Positions 26,265 to 36,000 of a stretch of 64,000 nucleotides of DNA are shown here, in pieces. Each line of letters opens with the position of its first letter. Position 1 is the stretch's first letter. The notes beneath the pieces are model-generated. The model made no database searches, was not told where the DNA came from, and was given only the letters and a program-made list of their open reading frames with translations. The stretch is from Spirochaetota bacterium (GTDB taxonomy: Bacteria; Spirochaetota; Spirochaetia; Treponematales; UBA12059), in contig JADFDI010000001.1 of NCBI GenBank assembly GCA_018262985.1, forward strand, positions 654,664 through 718,663, given 5' to 3'. Made by a program: the position numbers and the translations under genes.

Positions 26265-27713
26265 ATGAAGAAGGCTATGCTTCTTCTCCTGGCCGCCGTG
26301 ACCCTGCTCGGGTTCGTCGCGTGCCCGAACCCGACCGTCGATCCGGTCGACCTGACCTCGGACTGGACGATAAAGGGGAGTTTCAACAGCTGGGGTGAAC
26401 AGAATTTCACGATGGACGAGTTGGACAATACAAAACTCACCTTGACCATCGACAACCTCTATGAGAACACTGCATACAAGTTCGTGCTTGTGGCTCCTGG
26501 AACCGGAGATGTGGAGACGAGGACGTATCGCTCCGCATCGGATGCCTCGCTCATCATCGGAACTCCGGCAACCTTCGTGATCAAGACTTCAAGTGGTACC
26601 GATAGTGACGCCAACTTCTTCACCACGGTGAAAAGTGTGAAGATCAACGTGGATGTCTCCACGCCGACCGCGCCGATCGTGACGGTCGTCGAGGCGACGA
26701 CGGAAGCGGCCATCACTTTGACCAACACCATGCTCGCGGACAGCCTCAGGTTGTCGGGCGGCGTCTGGGACATTGGCTGGACCGAGACCGCCGGTACGTT
26801 CGACGGCACGAACAAAGTGACTTGGGAAGTTACCGGGGAAGCCGCCAGTGGAGAGTTTTACATAAACTCCAGGGACGGGAGCCTCAAGGTGGCGGAATTC
26901 GCCTCGCCGGCCACTGAAACCGGTTCCACCGGTCCGATGACCGTTCTGGCAGGCGGTTTCGGCGATAACGCCAAAATCAACAGTATTCCGATGGAAGGCT
27001 GCGTCTATACCTTGACGATGACGGTCGACTCGACCAAGTCCGCCCTTGCCGAGAAGTATTCCCTTGAAGTGACGTTGAAGACTCTTGGAACCGTAGCTTG
27101 GCCGGATCCGATAGATACCACGATAGTCACGACGCAGATGACCGATGGCACTGGCGGTGGCAATTCCTGGACAGCGCAGCTGGGCGGCATCTTCACAGCC
27201 GTTTCCGGAGACAAGCTTTACGTCCGCGTTACCTGGGCTGTTCCCGATGGCGGCAACAACGTCTACCTCCTCCTCGACAACGGCGACATCGCCACAGGCG
27301 CGACGACCGCCGATCTCGCCAGTGATCTGACCACTGGCTGGGGGAACTTGGGCTTCACCACGAATACGGCCGGCTTCAATCCCGACTACATCGCTTGGGG
27401 GTGGCGAGGCGGTACAACCTACAATTCTGGTGGTTTCAAAACCCTGGTGAGCGACGGTACCACCCTGACCGGAACCACGGATACAAATGCGGCGTGCGCC
27501 AACGGTGTTGATGCTGATGCCGCTGACATCTGGTTCAGGATACCGCTCGCTTCTCTGCAACTTGACGCAACCCACAATAACCTCAAGGCGGTCGTGCTCT
27601 ACGGAAAGGATGTTGCTGGAGGCGGGCTCCACTCTGCCATCCCTGTAGCTATCGATACCGCTGGCTATACTGACATCGTAGCTGTCGCCACCGCGACGCT
27701 GACCATTCCCTGA
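26265..27713 (+). CDS. Glucan-binding lipoprotein, SusE/SusF-like arrangement
   Basis: The 482-residue lipoprotein (lipobox LLGFVAC, Cys near residue 20) starts with an E-set-like domain containing WTIKGSFNSWGEQNFTM, close in wording to carbohydrate-binding domains of outer-membrane starch-binding proteins. Two further beta-rich segments follow. The last part (LYVRVTWAVPDGGNNVYLLL, NPDYIAWGWRGG) resembles the CBM9/DOMON-like domain at the end of some amylases, tentatively. Base use is visibly less GC-rich than in its neighbours from about 26400 on. AAGGAG 6 bp upstream fixes the start. I infer a surface or periplasmic alpha-glucan-binding protein serving the two barrels. Confidence 0.6.
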   Translation: MKKAMLLLLAAVTLLGFVACPNPTVDPVDLTSDWTIKGSFNSWGEQNFTMDELDNTKLTLTIDNLYENTAYKFVLVAPGTGDVETRTYRSASDASLIIGTPATFVIKTSSGTDSDANFFTTVKSVKINVDVSTPTAPIVTVVEATTEAAITLTNTMLADSLRLSGGVWDIGWTETAGTFDGTNKVTWEVTGEAASGEFYINSRDGSLKVAEFASPATETGSTGPMTVLAGGFGDNAKINSIPMEGCVYTLTMTVDSTKSALAEKYSLEVTLKTLGTVAWPDPIDTTIVTTQMTDGTGGGNSWTAQLGGIFTAVSGDKLYVRVTWAVPDGGNNVYLLLDNGDIATGATTADLASDLTTGWGNLGFTTNTAGFNPDYIAWGWRGGTTYNSGGFKTLVSDGTTLTGTTDTNAACANGVDADAADIWFRIPLASLQLDATHNNLKAVVLYGKDVAGGGLHSAIPVAIDTAGYTDIVAVATATLTIP

Positions 27714-27724
27714 TGCGAAACTAA

Positions 27725-27775
27725 GCGAGGTCCGCCGACCTCGCGGAACAGTGGCCCGCGGCCTCGCGCCGCGGG
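27725..27775 (+). terminator. Double hairpin after the CBM lipoprotein gene
   Basis: GCGAGGTC/GACCTCGC (27725-27744) and CCCGCGG/CCGCGGG (27755-27775) follow the stop by 12 bp. There is no T-run. The other 190 bp up to 27964 show nothing clear. Confidence 0.45.
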
Positions 27776-27964
27776 ACGCTCCCTGAAACGTCTCCTTTCG
27801 CTCGCCGTCCGAGCCCTGCGCCCGGGCGGCATCTTTTTCGACCCCGCATCGAATACCTCGTGATTGCATCCCGCTCGTTCCGCGGCGATACTCGACGGCG
27901 TCACGGCGACCCGCTCCGCGTACCGCGAGCATGGAAAGCGCGCCGTCTCGGGAAGGGAAACGCC

Positions 27965-28597
27965 ATGAAAAAGCACGCGCTCGTCGCGCTCGCCTGCCTC
28001 GCGCTGGCCTCGGCCTCGGCGCTCGAGTTCACCCTCACGCTCGAGGACGCGGGTTTCGGGCGGCATGTGCTCGCCCTCACGGTGGACGGGAAGCCGGTCA
28101 AGGTCTTGTTCGCGAAGCTCACGTACGATCCGTCCATCGTCGAGATCGAACGGACCGGGCTCATCACACCGCTCCGGGCGGGAACCACCGCCATCACCGC
28201 CACGCTCGACGGGAGCGTTCCCGAGATCGCCAGGCTCGGCGCCGCGGGGCTCACCGCGAAACTAGAGTATGCGACGAGACCCGTCGACATCGAGGGAATC
28301 TGGTACCTCATGACCGGCGGCAAGGAATACACCATAGCGCGTTTCCAGCTCGCGTTCGGGCGCTTCAACTCGGGCGTCGTGAACCCGCACCGCCTACTCA
28401 GGCAGTCGGCCGCGACCTGGCCGATCGACCGCGAGGGCTGGGAGCTCGGCTACTACCGCTTCACGATCTCCGGGGACGCCGTCGTGATCGACGAGCCCAT
28501 GCTCAAGGATCTGTTCTCGCTGAGGGCGGCGAGCGGCGCGCTCCTTTTCAACGCGGACTCGGGAATCCTGGAACTCTCGCGGCGACCGTTCCCGTGA
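27965..28597 (+). CDS. Secreted protein of unknown function
   Basis: The 210-residue product starts MKKHALVALACLALASASA, a signal peptide without a lipobox Cys. The mature part is beta-rich (FTLTLEDAGFGRHVLALTVD; YYRFTISGDAVVIDEPML). I do not recognise a family. GGAAGGGA lies 8 bp before the ATG. It follows the CBM lipoprotein cluster on the same strand after 251 bp with hairpins, so it may be the last gene of the cluster or a separate unit. Confidence 0.65.
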   Translation: MKKHALVALACLALASASALEFTLTLEDAGFGRHVLALTVDGKPVKVLFAKLTYDPSIVEIERTGLITPLRAGTTAITATLDGSVPEIARLGAAGLTAKLEYATRPVDIEGIWYLMTGGKEYTIARFQLAFGRFNSGVVNPHRLLRQSAATWPIDREGWELGYYRFTISGDAVVIDEPMLKDLFSLRAASGALLFNADSGILELSRRPFP

Positions 28598-28645
28598 GGA
28601 CCGGTCCCGAGAGCGGAAAGCCATCCGTCGAATTTCCCGATAATG

Positions 28646-28676
28646 TATTGACAATAGGCACACGCCGAACTAGCTT
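28646..28676 (+). promoter_or_regulatory. Toxin-antitoxin promoter with operator-like dyad
   Basis: TTGACA (28648-28653) and TAGCTT (28671-28676) are 17 bp apart, which predicts a start at or next to the toxin ATG (28683), i.e. a leaderless message. The dyad TATTGACAATA (28646-28656) covers the -35 box and is a plausible site for autorepression by the antitoxin. Confidence 0.55.
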
Positions 28677-28682
28677 CAACCC

Positions 28683-28964
28683 ATGGCCTTTCGGTGGAGC
28701 GAGGAGAAGAACCGCATTCTCAAGATCCAGCGGGGCGTCTCGTTCGAGCGCATCGTGACCGCCATCGAGGAAGGCGGCCTGGTCGACGTCCTCGAGCACC
28801 CGAACCCGGAACGGTACGGCGGCCAGCTGATCCTGGTGGTCAAGGTCGCCGAGTACGCGTATTGCGTGCCCTGCGTTCTGGAAGCGGACGGTTCATTCTT
28901 CCTCAAGACGCTTTACCCGAGCAGGAAATACACGAGGCTCCACGGTTTTGGAGGCGCGATATGA
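28683..28964 (+). CDS. BrnT-like toxin of a type II toxin-antitoxin pair
   Basis: The 93-residue protein begins FRWSEEKNRILKIQRGVSFE, close to the start of BrnT family RNase toxins, and continues with LILVVKVAEYAYCVPCVLEA and the basic end TLYPSRKYTRLHGFGG. BrnT proteins are small ribonucleases neutralised by a DNA-binding antitoxin. Its stop overlaps the ATG of the antitoxin gene (ATGA), the usual coupling for such pairs. No ribosome binding site precedes its ATG and the promoter predicts a leaderless transcript. Assignment to BrnT is by pattern only. Confidence 0.65.
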   Translation: MAFRWSEEKNRILKIQRGVSFERIVTAIEEGGLVDVLEHPNPERYGGQLILVVKVAEYAYCVPCVLEADGSFFLKTLYPSRKYTRLHGFGGAI

Positions 28965-29239
28965 GCGAACATGACGAACGGGATCTGATCCGTTCCATCG
29001 AAGACGGCGAGTGGCGGAGCGTGGCGCACTTCGGCGAGGTGCGCGAGCGGCTCGTGGCGGCGGCGCGAGAGACCGCCTCGAAGGACGCGCGCATCAATGT
29101 CCGCATTTCGAGTCGCGACGTCGAGGCGCTCAAGACCCGCGCGCTCGAGGAAGGCCTTCCGTACCAGTCGCTCGTGACGAGCATCCTCCACAAGTACGTG
29201 ACCGGGCGCCTGGTCGAGAGGCCGGGGGAGTATGCGTAG
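28961..29239 (+). CDS. Ribbon-helix-helix (CopG/BrnA-like) antitoxin
   Basis: This 92-residue protein follows the toxin with a 4-bp overlap and has GGAGG 8-9 bp upstream. The C-terminal half, RINVRISSRDVEALKTRALE followed by EGLPYQSLVTSILHKYVTG, is a typical ribbon-helix-helix fold with an N-terminal beta strand, as found in CopG-like antitoxins. It should bind the dyad at 28646 and repress its own operon. Its stop overlaps the start of a small PIN-toxin remnant. Confidence 0.75.
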   Translation: MSEHDERDLIRSIEDGEWRSVAHFGEVRERLVAAARETASKDARINVRISSRDVEALKTRALEEGLPYQSLVTSILHKYVTGRLVERPGEYA

Positions 29240-29315
29240 GCGGCATCGCGCCGTCGTCGTCACTCGCGACACGCATTTCAAGGGACTGAGCAGGGTTGAG
29301 TACTGGCCGAAGTGA
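29232..29315 (+). pseudogene. Remnant of a PIN-domain (VapC-like) toxin, C-terminal end
   Basis: A 27-residue reading frame overlaps the antitoxin end by 8 bp and reads HRAVVVTRDTHFKGLSRVEY before its stop. The pattern (hydrophobic strand, TRDxHF with the late acidic residue, then a short strand) is that of the C-terminus of PIN-domain toxins. The rest of the domain is missing, so it is probably a deletion scar of a second toxin. Confidence 0.4.
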
Positions 29316-29387
29316 GTGATCGGATACTGATTGCTTTTATTCCCGGGGCAGGAAAAAATAGAGGATATTGTTCTTGACGCAGGAACG

Positions 29388-30590
29388 ATGGCTATCGATA
29401 CTGTATCCATGAGCGACATCCCGCTTTCAGACCTCGAAGCCGCGATGCGGCGGCGCGTACAGGTTCTGCCGCCGCGCATCCGGCCCTCCACGACAGAGCG
29501 GGGCGAGTTGCCGCGCGCTTTCGTCCTGTCGGGAGCCCGGGGCGTCGGGAAGACCACCTTCCTGCTGCATCACGCGCTCGCTGCGGGCGTCCTGCACGTT
29601 TCCGTGGACAACCCGCTCCTCGCCGGCATTGCGCTATACGAGCTTGGCAGGGCGGCCTTCATGGCGGGTTACTGGGGGGTGGCCTTCGACGAAGTGCATT
29701 TCGCGAAGGATTGGGGCGTACACCTCAAGGCCTTGTACGACGACTTTCCCGAGCGCGCTGTCTGGGCAAGCGACTCTTCCTCGCTCGCGCTCCGCGGCGG
29801 CGTCGCCGATCTTTCCCGCCGCTTCGTGCCCATCCACATGCCGCTCATGAGCTTCCGCGAATTCCTCTATCTGGAATCGGGCACCGTCCTGTCGACGATC
29901 GACCCGTTTTCGGGGGGGACGGGGGGAAGCTTGCCGCGCGTCGACGCGGCTTTGCTCCAGGCGTTCCGGCGCTATCGCGAGGGGGGCACGCGGCCCTTCC
30001 ATGCCGAAGGCGATTTCCGGGAACGCATGCTCGCCGTGCTGGAGAAATCGCTCTACGCCGACGTTCCCTTCTTCCTCCCCAAGGTGGGAGAATCGAACCT
30101 CAGGCTCATGAACGCGATCGTCGCCACGCTCGCCCGCTCGGCCGTCCCGCGCCTCCAGGTGCGCTCGCTCTGCGCCGACTGGAACGTCGGAGCCGACCGA
30201 CTCTACGCCCTGATCGAGGTCATGGAAGCGATCGGCCTTCTCCGTGTCGTGCGCTACGAGAATGACACCAAGGCCCGGTCGGTCGGCGCGAAGCTGTTCT
30301 TCGCCGATCCGGCCTTCTACGGCGTCCTCGGGGGAAATGCCGGGACGATGCGCGAAGCCCTGGTCGCGGCGCTCTGCGCGGAATCCGGCTGGCTCGTCGA
30401 GGCCGCGCGCGAAGAGACCACGGGCGATTTCGTCATAAGCCGGCTCGGGGGAAGCTCGACACGGCGAATCGCCCTCGAGGTGGGCGGCGCGTCGAAGCGT
30501 CGCAAAGGTTCCGATTTCGTTATCCGCGACGACCTCGATTATCCGACCGCCGCCGCGCTGCCGCTCTGGATGCTCGGCATGATGTACTGA
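29388..30590 (+). CDS. AAA-family ATPase with DUF4143-like C-terminus
   Basis: The ATG at 29388 gives 400 residues; a TTG at 29331 and an ATG at 29409 are other possible starts. Walker A is LSGARGVGKTTFLLHHAL (about 50-58) and Walker B-like YWGVAFDEVHFAKDW follows near 100-115. The second half, with SRRFVPIHMPLMSFREFLYL and an end rich in LEVGGASKRRKGSDFVI, matches the AAA_14/DUF4143 class. That class is common next to mobile or toxin-antitoxin genes and its role is unclear. It lies between the toxin pair and the GH31 gene, 25 bp before the latter. Confidence 0.75.
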   Translation: MAIDTVSMSDIPLSDLEAAMRRRVQVLPPRIRPSTTERGELPRAFVLSGARGVGKTTFLLHHALAAGVLHVSVDNPLLAGIALYELGRAAFMAGYWGVAFDEVHFAKDWGVHLKALYDDFPERAVWASDSSSLALRGGVADLSRRFVPIHMPLMSFREFLYLESGTVLSTIDPFSGGTGGSLPRVDAALLQAFRRYREGGTRPFHAEGDFRERMLAVLEKSLYADVPFFLPKVGESNLRLMNAIVATLARSAVPRLQVRSLCADWNVGADRLYALIEVMEAIGLLRVVRYENDTKARSVGAKLFFADPAFYGVLGGNAGTMREALVAALCAESGWLVEAAREETTGDFVISRLGGSSTRRIALEVGGASKRRKGSDFVIRDDLDYPTAAALPLWMLGMMY

Positions 30591-30615
30591 ACCGTCGCGC
30601 CAAAAGGGAAACGCC

Positions 30616-33006
30616 ATGAACTACCGCAAGATCGACACGCCCGAAAACTACCGCTTCGCTCCCGCGGCAGCGGATTCCGGCGCCGCGGCCCTGCCGAAAG
30701 AAAGCACGCGAACCCTGCTTTCAGGCGGCCCGCACCCGGACGTGGAGCTCCTCCTCGAAGACTGCGGCTCCGACGTCTACCGCCTGAGGGGAAACTCCGC
30801 GCGCTGGCCGCTCGGGACGGGTAGCCTGGCCGGGCTCGACGCCTCCTCCTTCGCCCTGAGGCCCTCGGAGGCCGCGTGCCGCCTCGCCGCCGACGGCGGG
30901 GTGTCGCTTTCGCTCGACGGCGCGAGCCTGCTATCGGGCGCGGGCTTCGGGCTTTGCGGGGCGAAGTGGATGCTGCGCTTCGCCACGGACCCGGAGCTGC
31001 GCTTCCACGGGCTCGGCGGCAAGAACCTCGGCTACGAGCTCTCGGGCAAGCGCACGCTCTTCTGGAACACCGACCTCTTCGCCGACTTCGAGTGGAGCGC
31101 GGTGGCGGAATCGCGCGCGGATCCGCTCTACGCCTCGTTCCCGGTGCTGATCGGACGCAAGGCCGGCACAGCCTCGGGCGGTCCCTGGTTCGCCCTCGTC
31201 ATGGACGCGCCCTACCCGGGCTTCGCGAACCTCGGCGCGGGGGAAGGCATCTTCGCCGCGGGCTCGACGCCTTTCGAGCGCTGGATTTACCTGGGCGCCC
31301 GCGACGGCGCGCCCGATGTCTGGATCATGGCGGACCGTTCGCCCCAGGGACTCGCGCGGAAGATCCAGGCCCTGCAGGGCAGGACGGAATTGCCGCCGCT
31401 CTGGGCCCTCGGCCACCAGCAGTGCCGCTGGGGTTACAAGGACTACGCCGACCTGGACCGCGTCGCGACGGAGTACGAAAAGCGCGGCATCCCGAACGAC
31501 GGGCTCTGGCTCGACATCGACTACATGGATGGCTTCCGCGTCTTCACCGTCGACAGGCGCCACTTCGACGCGCCCGCCGCCCAGCTCGCGGAACTGGCCG
31601 AGCGCGGCTATCGCGTCGTTCCGATCCTCGACCCGGGGCTCCGGCGCGACCCGGAGTTCCCCTCGTACGCGAGCGCGAAGGAGCGGGACTTGCTCTGCCG
31701 CAACCCCGAGGGCGGCGATTTCATCGGCTTCGTGTGGCCCGGCTACACGGCCTTCCCGGATTTCTCGCTGCCCGAGGCGCGCGCGTGGTGGGCGTCGGAA
31801 GTCGAACGCTTCGCGAAGCTCGGCTTTTCCGGCTTCTGGATCGACATGAACGACCCGTCCACCGGGAGCGCGCCGCTTTCCGACATGCGCTTCGGCCGCG
31901 GCGCTCTGCCCCACGACGCCTTCCACAACCAGTACGCGCTCGGCATGGCCATGGCTACGCGCGAAGGCCTCGAGCGCGCGCGGCCGGGCCTCCGGCCTTT
32001 CCTCATTTCGCGTTCCGCGTACCTCGGCATGGCGAAGTGGTCCGGCATGTGGACCGGCGACAACGTGTCGAACGTCCGCCACCTGCGCGCCTCCGTCGCG
32101 TTCTCCTTGAACCTCTCGGCGTCCGGCATGCCCTTCAACGGCCCCGACGTGCCGGGCTTCGCGGGCGACGCCTCGGCCTCGCTCATGGAGGCCTGGTACA
32201 AGGCGGGCTTCCTCTTCCCCTTCCTGCGCAACCATTCCGTGGCGGGTTCGCGCGACCAGGAGCCGTGGACGCGCGGGCGGCGCACGGAGCGCGTCGTGGC
32301 GGACTATATCCGCTCGCGCTACAAGCTCCTCCCCTACCTCTACCAAGCCTGGATCGAGGCCGCCGAGAACGGGGACCCCGTCATGCGTCCGCTCTGGTAC
32401 CAGTATCCGGAAGAGGCCTGGACGGGCGAAGCGGAAGCGGGCGACGAATTCCTCGTCGGGCAAGACCTGCTCCACGCGCCTGAGCTCGACGAAGGCGCCG
32501 CGGGCCGGCTCGTGCGATTGCCGCGCGGTCGCTGGTTCGACTGGGCTGGCGGCCGTTTCGCGGAGGGGGGCAGGGCGGTCCGCGCGAATCCGGGACGCGA
32601 GGGTACGCCGCTCTACATTCGCTCCGGCGCCGTCGTGCCGATGCAACCGGGCCGGCGCGACACGAACCACAAGGACCTTAGGCTCGTGGACTTCGTCCTC
32701 TTCGTGGAGGAGGGCGGCACGGCAAGCTTCCGTTACCGCGCGGACGACGGCGAGACGCTTTCGTACCGCGACGGCGCGCGGAGCGTGCTGGACCTCCAGG
32801 TCCGGGTGGAGGGCGGGACCGCCTTCGTCGAGTCCGCGCTCCGCGAATCGGGCTACGGGAAGGTCGTCTTCAGGATCATGGCGCCGGCGGCGTCAGGCAT
32901 ACGTTCCATCGAGCTGAACGGCGAGCGCATGGAGCTCTCGCGCGAGCGGCTCGCTCTGGCGGGCAGGCGGCACCGGGCGCTCGCGACGGAGACGCGGACG
33001 GCATAG
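30616..33006 (+). CDS. GH31 alpha-glucosidase
   Basis: The 796-residue enzyme releases glucose (or transfers it) from non-reducing ends of alpha-glucosides. GH31 hallmarks are DGLWLDIDYMDGFRVFTVD, the nucleophile Asp in GFWIDMNDPS (about 408-415) and the acid/base Asp in SGMWTGDNVSN (about 479-483). No signal peptide is seen, so it acts in the cytoplasm on imported maltodextrins or isomaltose. It starts 25 bp after the DUF4143 ATPase and ends convergent with the debranching fusion gene. No AAACCGGTTT operator lies directly before it; it may once have belonged to the operon now split by the toxin islet. Confidence 0.93.
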   Translation: MNYRKIDTPENYRFAPAAADSGAAALPKESTRTLLSGGPHPDVELLLEDCGSDVYRLRGNSARWPLGTGSLAGLDASSFALRPSEAACRLAADGGVSLSLDGASLLSGAGFGLCGAKWMLRFATDPELRFHGLGGKNLGYELSGKRTLFWNTDLFADFEWSAVAESRADPLYASFPVLIGRKAGTASGGPWFALVMDAPYPGFANLGAGEGIFAAGSTPFERWIYLGARDGAPDVWIMADRSPQGLARKIQALQGRTELPPLWALGHQQCRWGYKDYADLDRVATEYEKRGIPNDGLWLDIDYMDGFRVFTVDRRHFDAPAAQLAELAERGYRVVPILDPGLRRDPEFPSYASAKERDLLCRNPEGGDFIGFVWPGYTAFPDFSLPEARAWWASEVERFAKLGFSGFWIDMNDPSTGSAPLSDMRFGRGALPHDAFHNQYALGMAMATREGLERARPGLRPFLISRSAYLGMAKWSGMWTGDNVSNVRHLRASVAFSLNLSASGMPFNGPDVPGFAGDASASLMEAWYKAGFLFPFLRNHSVAGSRDQEPWTRGRRTERVVADYIRSRYKLLPYLYQAWIEAAENGDPVMRPLWYQYPEEAWTGEAEAGDEFLVGQDLLHAPELDEGAAGRLVRLPRGRWFDWAGGRFAEGGRAVRANPGREGTPLYIRSGAVVPMQPGRRDTNHKDLRLVDFVLFVEEGGTASFRYRADDGETLSYRDGARSVLDLQVRVEGGTAFVESALRESGYGKVVFRIMAPAASGIRSIELNGERMELSRERLALAGRRHRALATETRTA

Positions 33007-33008
33007 GA

Positions 33009-33039
33009 AGCGCTCGGACCGACCTGCGATCCGAGCGCT
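33009..33039. terminator. Bidirectional hairpin between convergent genes
   Basis: AGCGCTCGGA (33009-33018) pairs with TCCGAGCGCT (33030-33039) in the 37-bp gap between the GH31 stop and the end of the fusion gene. It can end both transcripts. Confidence 0.65.
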
Positions 33040-33043
33040 CCGC

Positions 33044-36000
33044 TCACGCCTCCGTGAACATGAACAAGCTTTTGCCCGGCAGGTCGAAGGCGCCTTCGCG
33101 GGGCGCCTCGAGCGGGCGGAGCGAGGCGCGCGCGCTACCGGAATCGGCGATCGGCGCCCAGCGACCGCGCGGCAGGCGGATCCGGCACGGCGCCTCGTTG
33201 GAATTCGCCGCCACGAAGATCGAGCCTTCACGGTCGCGGGCCTTGCCTCCGTCGACGCGCCACGCGAGGATGCCCCCCGAATCGGCGGTGAAGCGGAGCG
33301 CCGCGCGTATCCTGGCGCCCGAATCGAGGCGGAAACAGGGCCGCGCCTTTCGGAGCTCGACCAGGCGCCGCACGTACTCGACGGTGTCGCGGTTCGCGGC
33401 GGCCCGGGTCCAGTCGAGGCCGTTGAGGAGCCTTCCCGCCTTGTAGGAGTCATGGCAGAACGAGCGCCGACCGTCGGGCGTGGCGACGCACTTGTCGATG
33501 CCGCCCGCAGCCAGCCACTCGGCGGGCACTTCCTTCGAACGGAGGAACTCCGAGCCCGCGTGCAGCACGACCGTGCCTTGGGCGCCCAGGACGAGCGAAA
33601 GGGCCAGGCGCTGGAGCCGGGCGTAGCGCGACTCGTCCATGCCGGGCTCCACGAGCAGGAGCTTGTCGTGGAGGGTCAGGTTGTCGTGGACCTCGACGTA
33701 CGCGAGGTTCGCGGCGGCGCTTCTTCCCCAGGGTTTCGGGTTGGCCGTGCCTTCCACCTTGCGCGTCCGCACCCCGGCATGGCGCACCGCTCCGACCAGG
33801 CCGAACTTGACCGACTCGGCTTTCGACCCGTCGTGGACCCAACCCTTGCCCGGCGCGTCGAACACCGAGCCCTTGACGCCGTCGCGGAAGGCGTCGTTGA
33901 ACATGCCGTAGCCCGGCAGCTCGCGGATATTGGCCTGGCTAGCGGGAACCAGGCTTCCGCCGCGGTAGAGATCCCAACCTTCGCCCCAGAGCAGCACGTC
34001 GCGCCTGAGCATCCGGAGGCGCCGCCCTATCCGGCGCATGGTCTCCACGTCGTGCAGTCCCATGAGGTCGAAGCGGAAGCCCGAGAGCTTGTAGGCTTCG
34101 AGCCACCACGCGAGCGAATCCGCCATGAAGCGCCCGAACATGGAACGCTCGCTGGCCGTGTCGTCCCCGGCGCCCGAGTCGCGCCTGCCGCGGAAGTAGT
34201 AGCCCGGCACGCAGGCCTCGAGCGGCGAGCGGCGCCGCTCGGGGACGTGGTTGTACACGACGTCCATGACCACGCCCATGCCCGCCTCGCCTGCCGCCTT
34301 CACGAGCGAGCGGAGCTCGCGCACGCGCGTCGCGCCGTCGCGCGGGTAGCTCGAATATGAGCCTTCCGGCGCATTCCAGTTGCCCGGATCGTAGCCCCAG
34401 TTGAAGGCGCCGCCCTCGCGCCGCGCGGCGTACTCCGGGTCGGCGGCCCGCGCCTCGTCGACGGAGACGAAGTCGAAGACGGGCAGGAGCTGGAGGTGGG
34501 TGACGCCGAGCGAGCGCAGGTGGTCGAAGCCGGTGGGGATCTCCGCTCCGTCGGGATTCCGGTAGCGGGTACCCGGGAGCGCGGCGCCCGAGTAGGTGTC
34601 GCGCAGCTTCGGGTCGCCGCCCCAGGAAGCGCGGCTCGTGAGGTCGTCGACGTGGACCTCGTACGCCACGGCGTCGCAGGGCGAGGCGCACTCGGGCGAC
34701 CGGAAGCCGCTCCAGCCCTCGGGCGCGGCGCGCTCCGGGTCGAGCACCATGCCGCGGAGGCCGTTCAGCCCCGCGGACCGGGCGTAGGGGTCGATCGTCT
34801 CGCGCGAGAGGCCGTGGACCCGGAGGCGCCAGGCGTAGTAGCGCCCGTGCAGGTCGCCCGAGACGCGGGTTTCCCATACGCCCTTGCGTCCCGCCGACAT
34901 CGGGTGGAGCTCGGGCTCCTCCCCGAGGTCGCCGCTCCGGTACAGCGCGAGCGCGGCGGCGGCGGCGGTGGGCGCCCAGACGCGGAAGGTGGTGGAGCCG
35001 GGCGACCAGAGGGCGCCGAGCGCCGCGTCGGCGTCGAAAGCCGCGCGGAACCCGGGGGCGTCGAACCACGACTTCAGCGTCGCCACCTCGCCTGAATCCG
35101 CGGCGCCGGAGCGAACGAGCCTTTCGAGCCAGTCCTTTTCCCGCGACGGCCCGTTCCAGGGCGGCAGGCGGGGCTCGGCGAAGGCGAGACCCTCGAGCGC
35201 GGCGAAGCGCGGGCGCACGGGCGAACCAGGGCCGGGCGGATCGGCCTCGGCCGCGTCCCCGTCGAGGCGCGCGAGGCTGCCGCCCGCCGCGTCGAAGCGG
35301 AGGGAGATCGGAGCGCCGGAGACAAGGGTGAAATTCCAGGAGCGGTCGCCTTCGGGGCAGGCGAGTTCGAGCGCGAGGCCGAGCTCGCGCGGCGTCGCCC
35401 CGTCGTTTCCGGCCGACCAGGCGAGCTCGAGCTCGAGAGGGCCCGCGTCGCTCCGTTCCCAAGTGAAAGTGAGCGAACCCGTCGAGGCGAGGCGCGCGAC
35501 GATGCCGCCGGAACGGGCGTTCTCGGGCAGGCGCGGCGCGAGCGCGACGCGGGCGCGGAGCAGGTCGGGGCGGAGGCCGAGCCAGTCCTCGGCGGCGTTG
35601 CGGACGAACTCGGAGACGCTCCAGGCTTGCGAGAAGGTGCCGGAATGCGCGGGTCGCCCGTCCGGTCCCGGCAGGGCGTCGAGGTTTTCCGACAGCGCCC
35701 CGACCGCGCCGTCGTCGAGGATCTGGCGGGCCAGCTCGTCGCGCAGGGCGCGCGCCGGCTCGACCTGGCCGTGCCTGAGCAGGGCCGTGACCGCGAATCC
35801 CGCGTTCCAGGCCCAGATGGTGCCGTTGTGGTAGGCCGCGTCCTTGTGCCAGAGCGCCGAGCCGGAATGCCTTGCATGGAAGCGCGGGTCCTCCTGCGAC
35901 AGGCTCGCGACGCCGTGAGGGTACACGAGCTCGGGGACGAGGTCCGCGAGCAGGGCGGCTTCCTCCCCGGGTTCGAGCAGGGCTTCTTCGTCCTCGAAGA

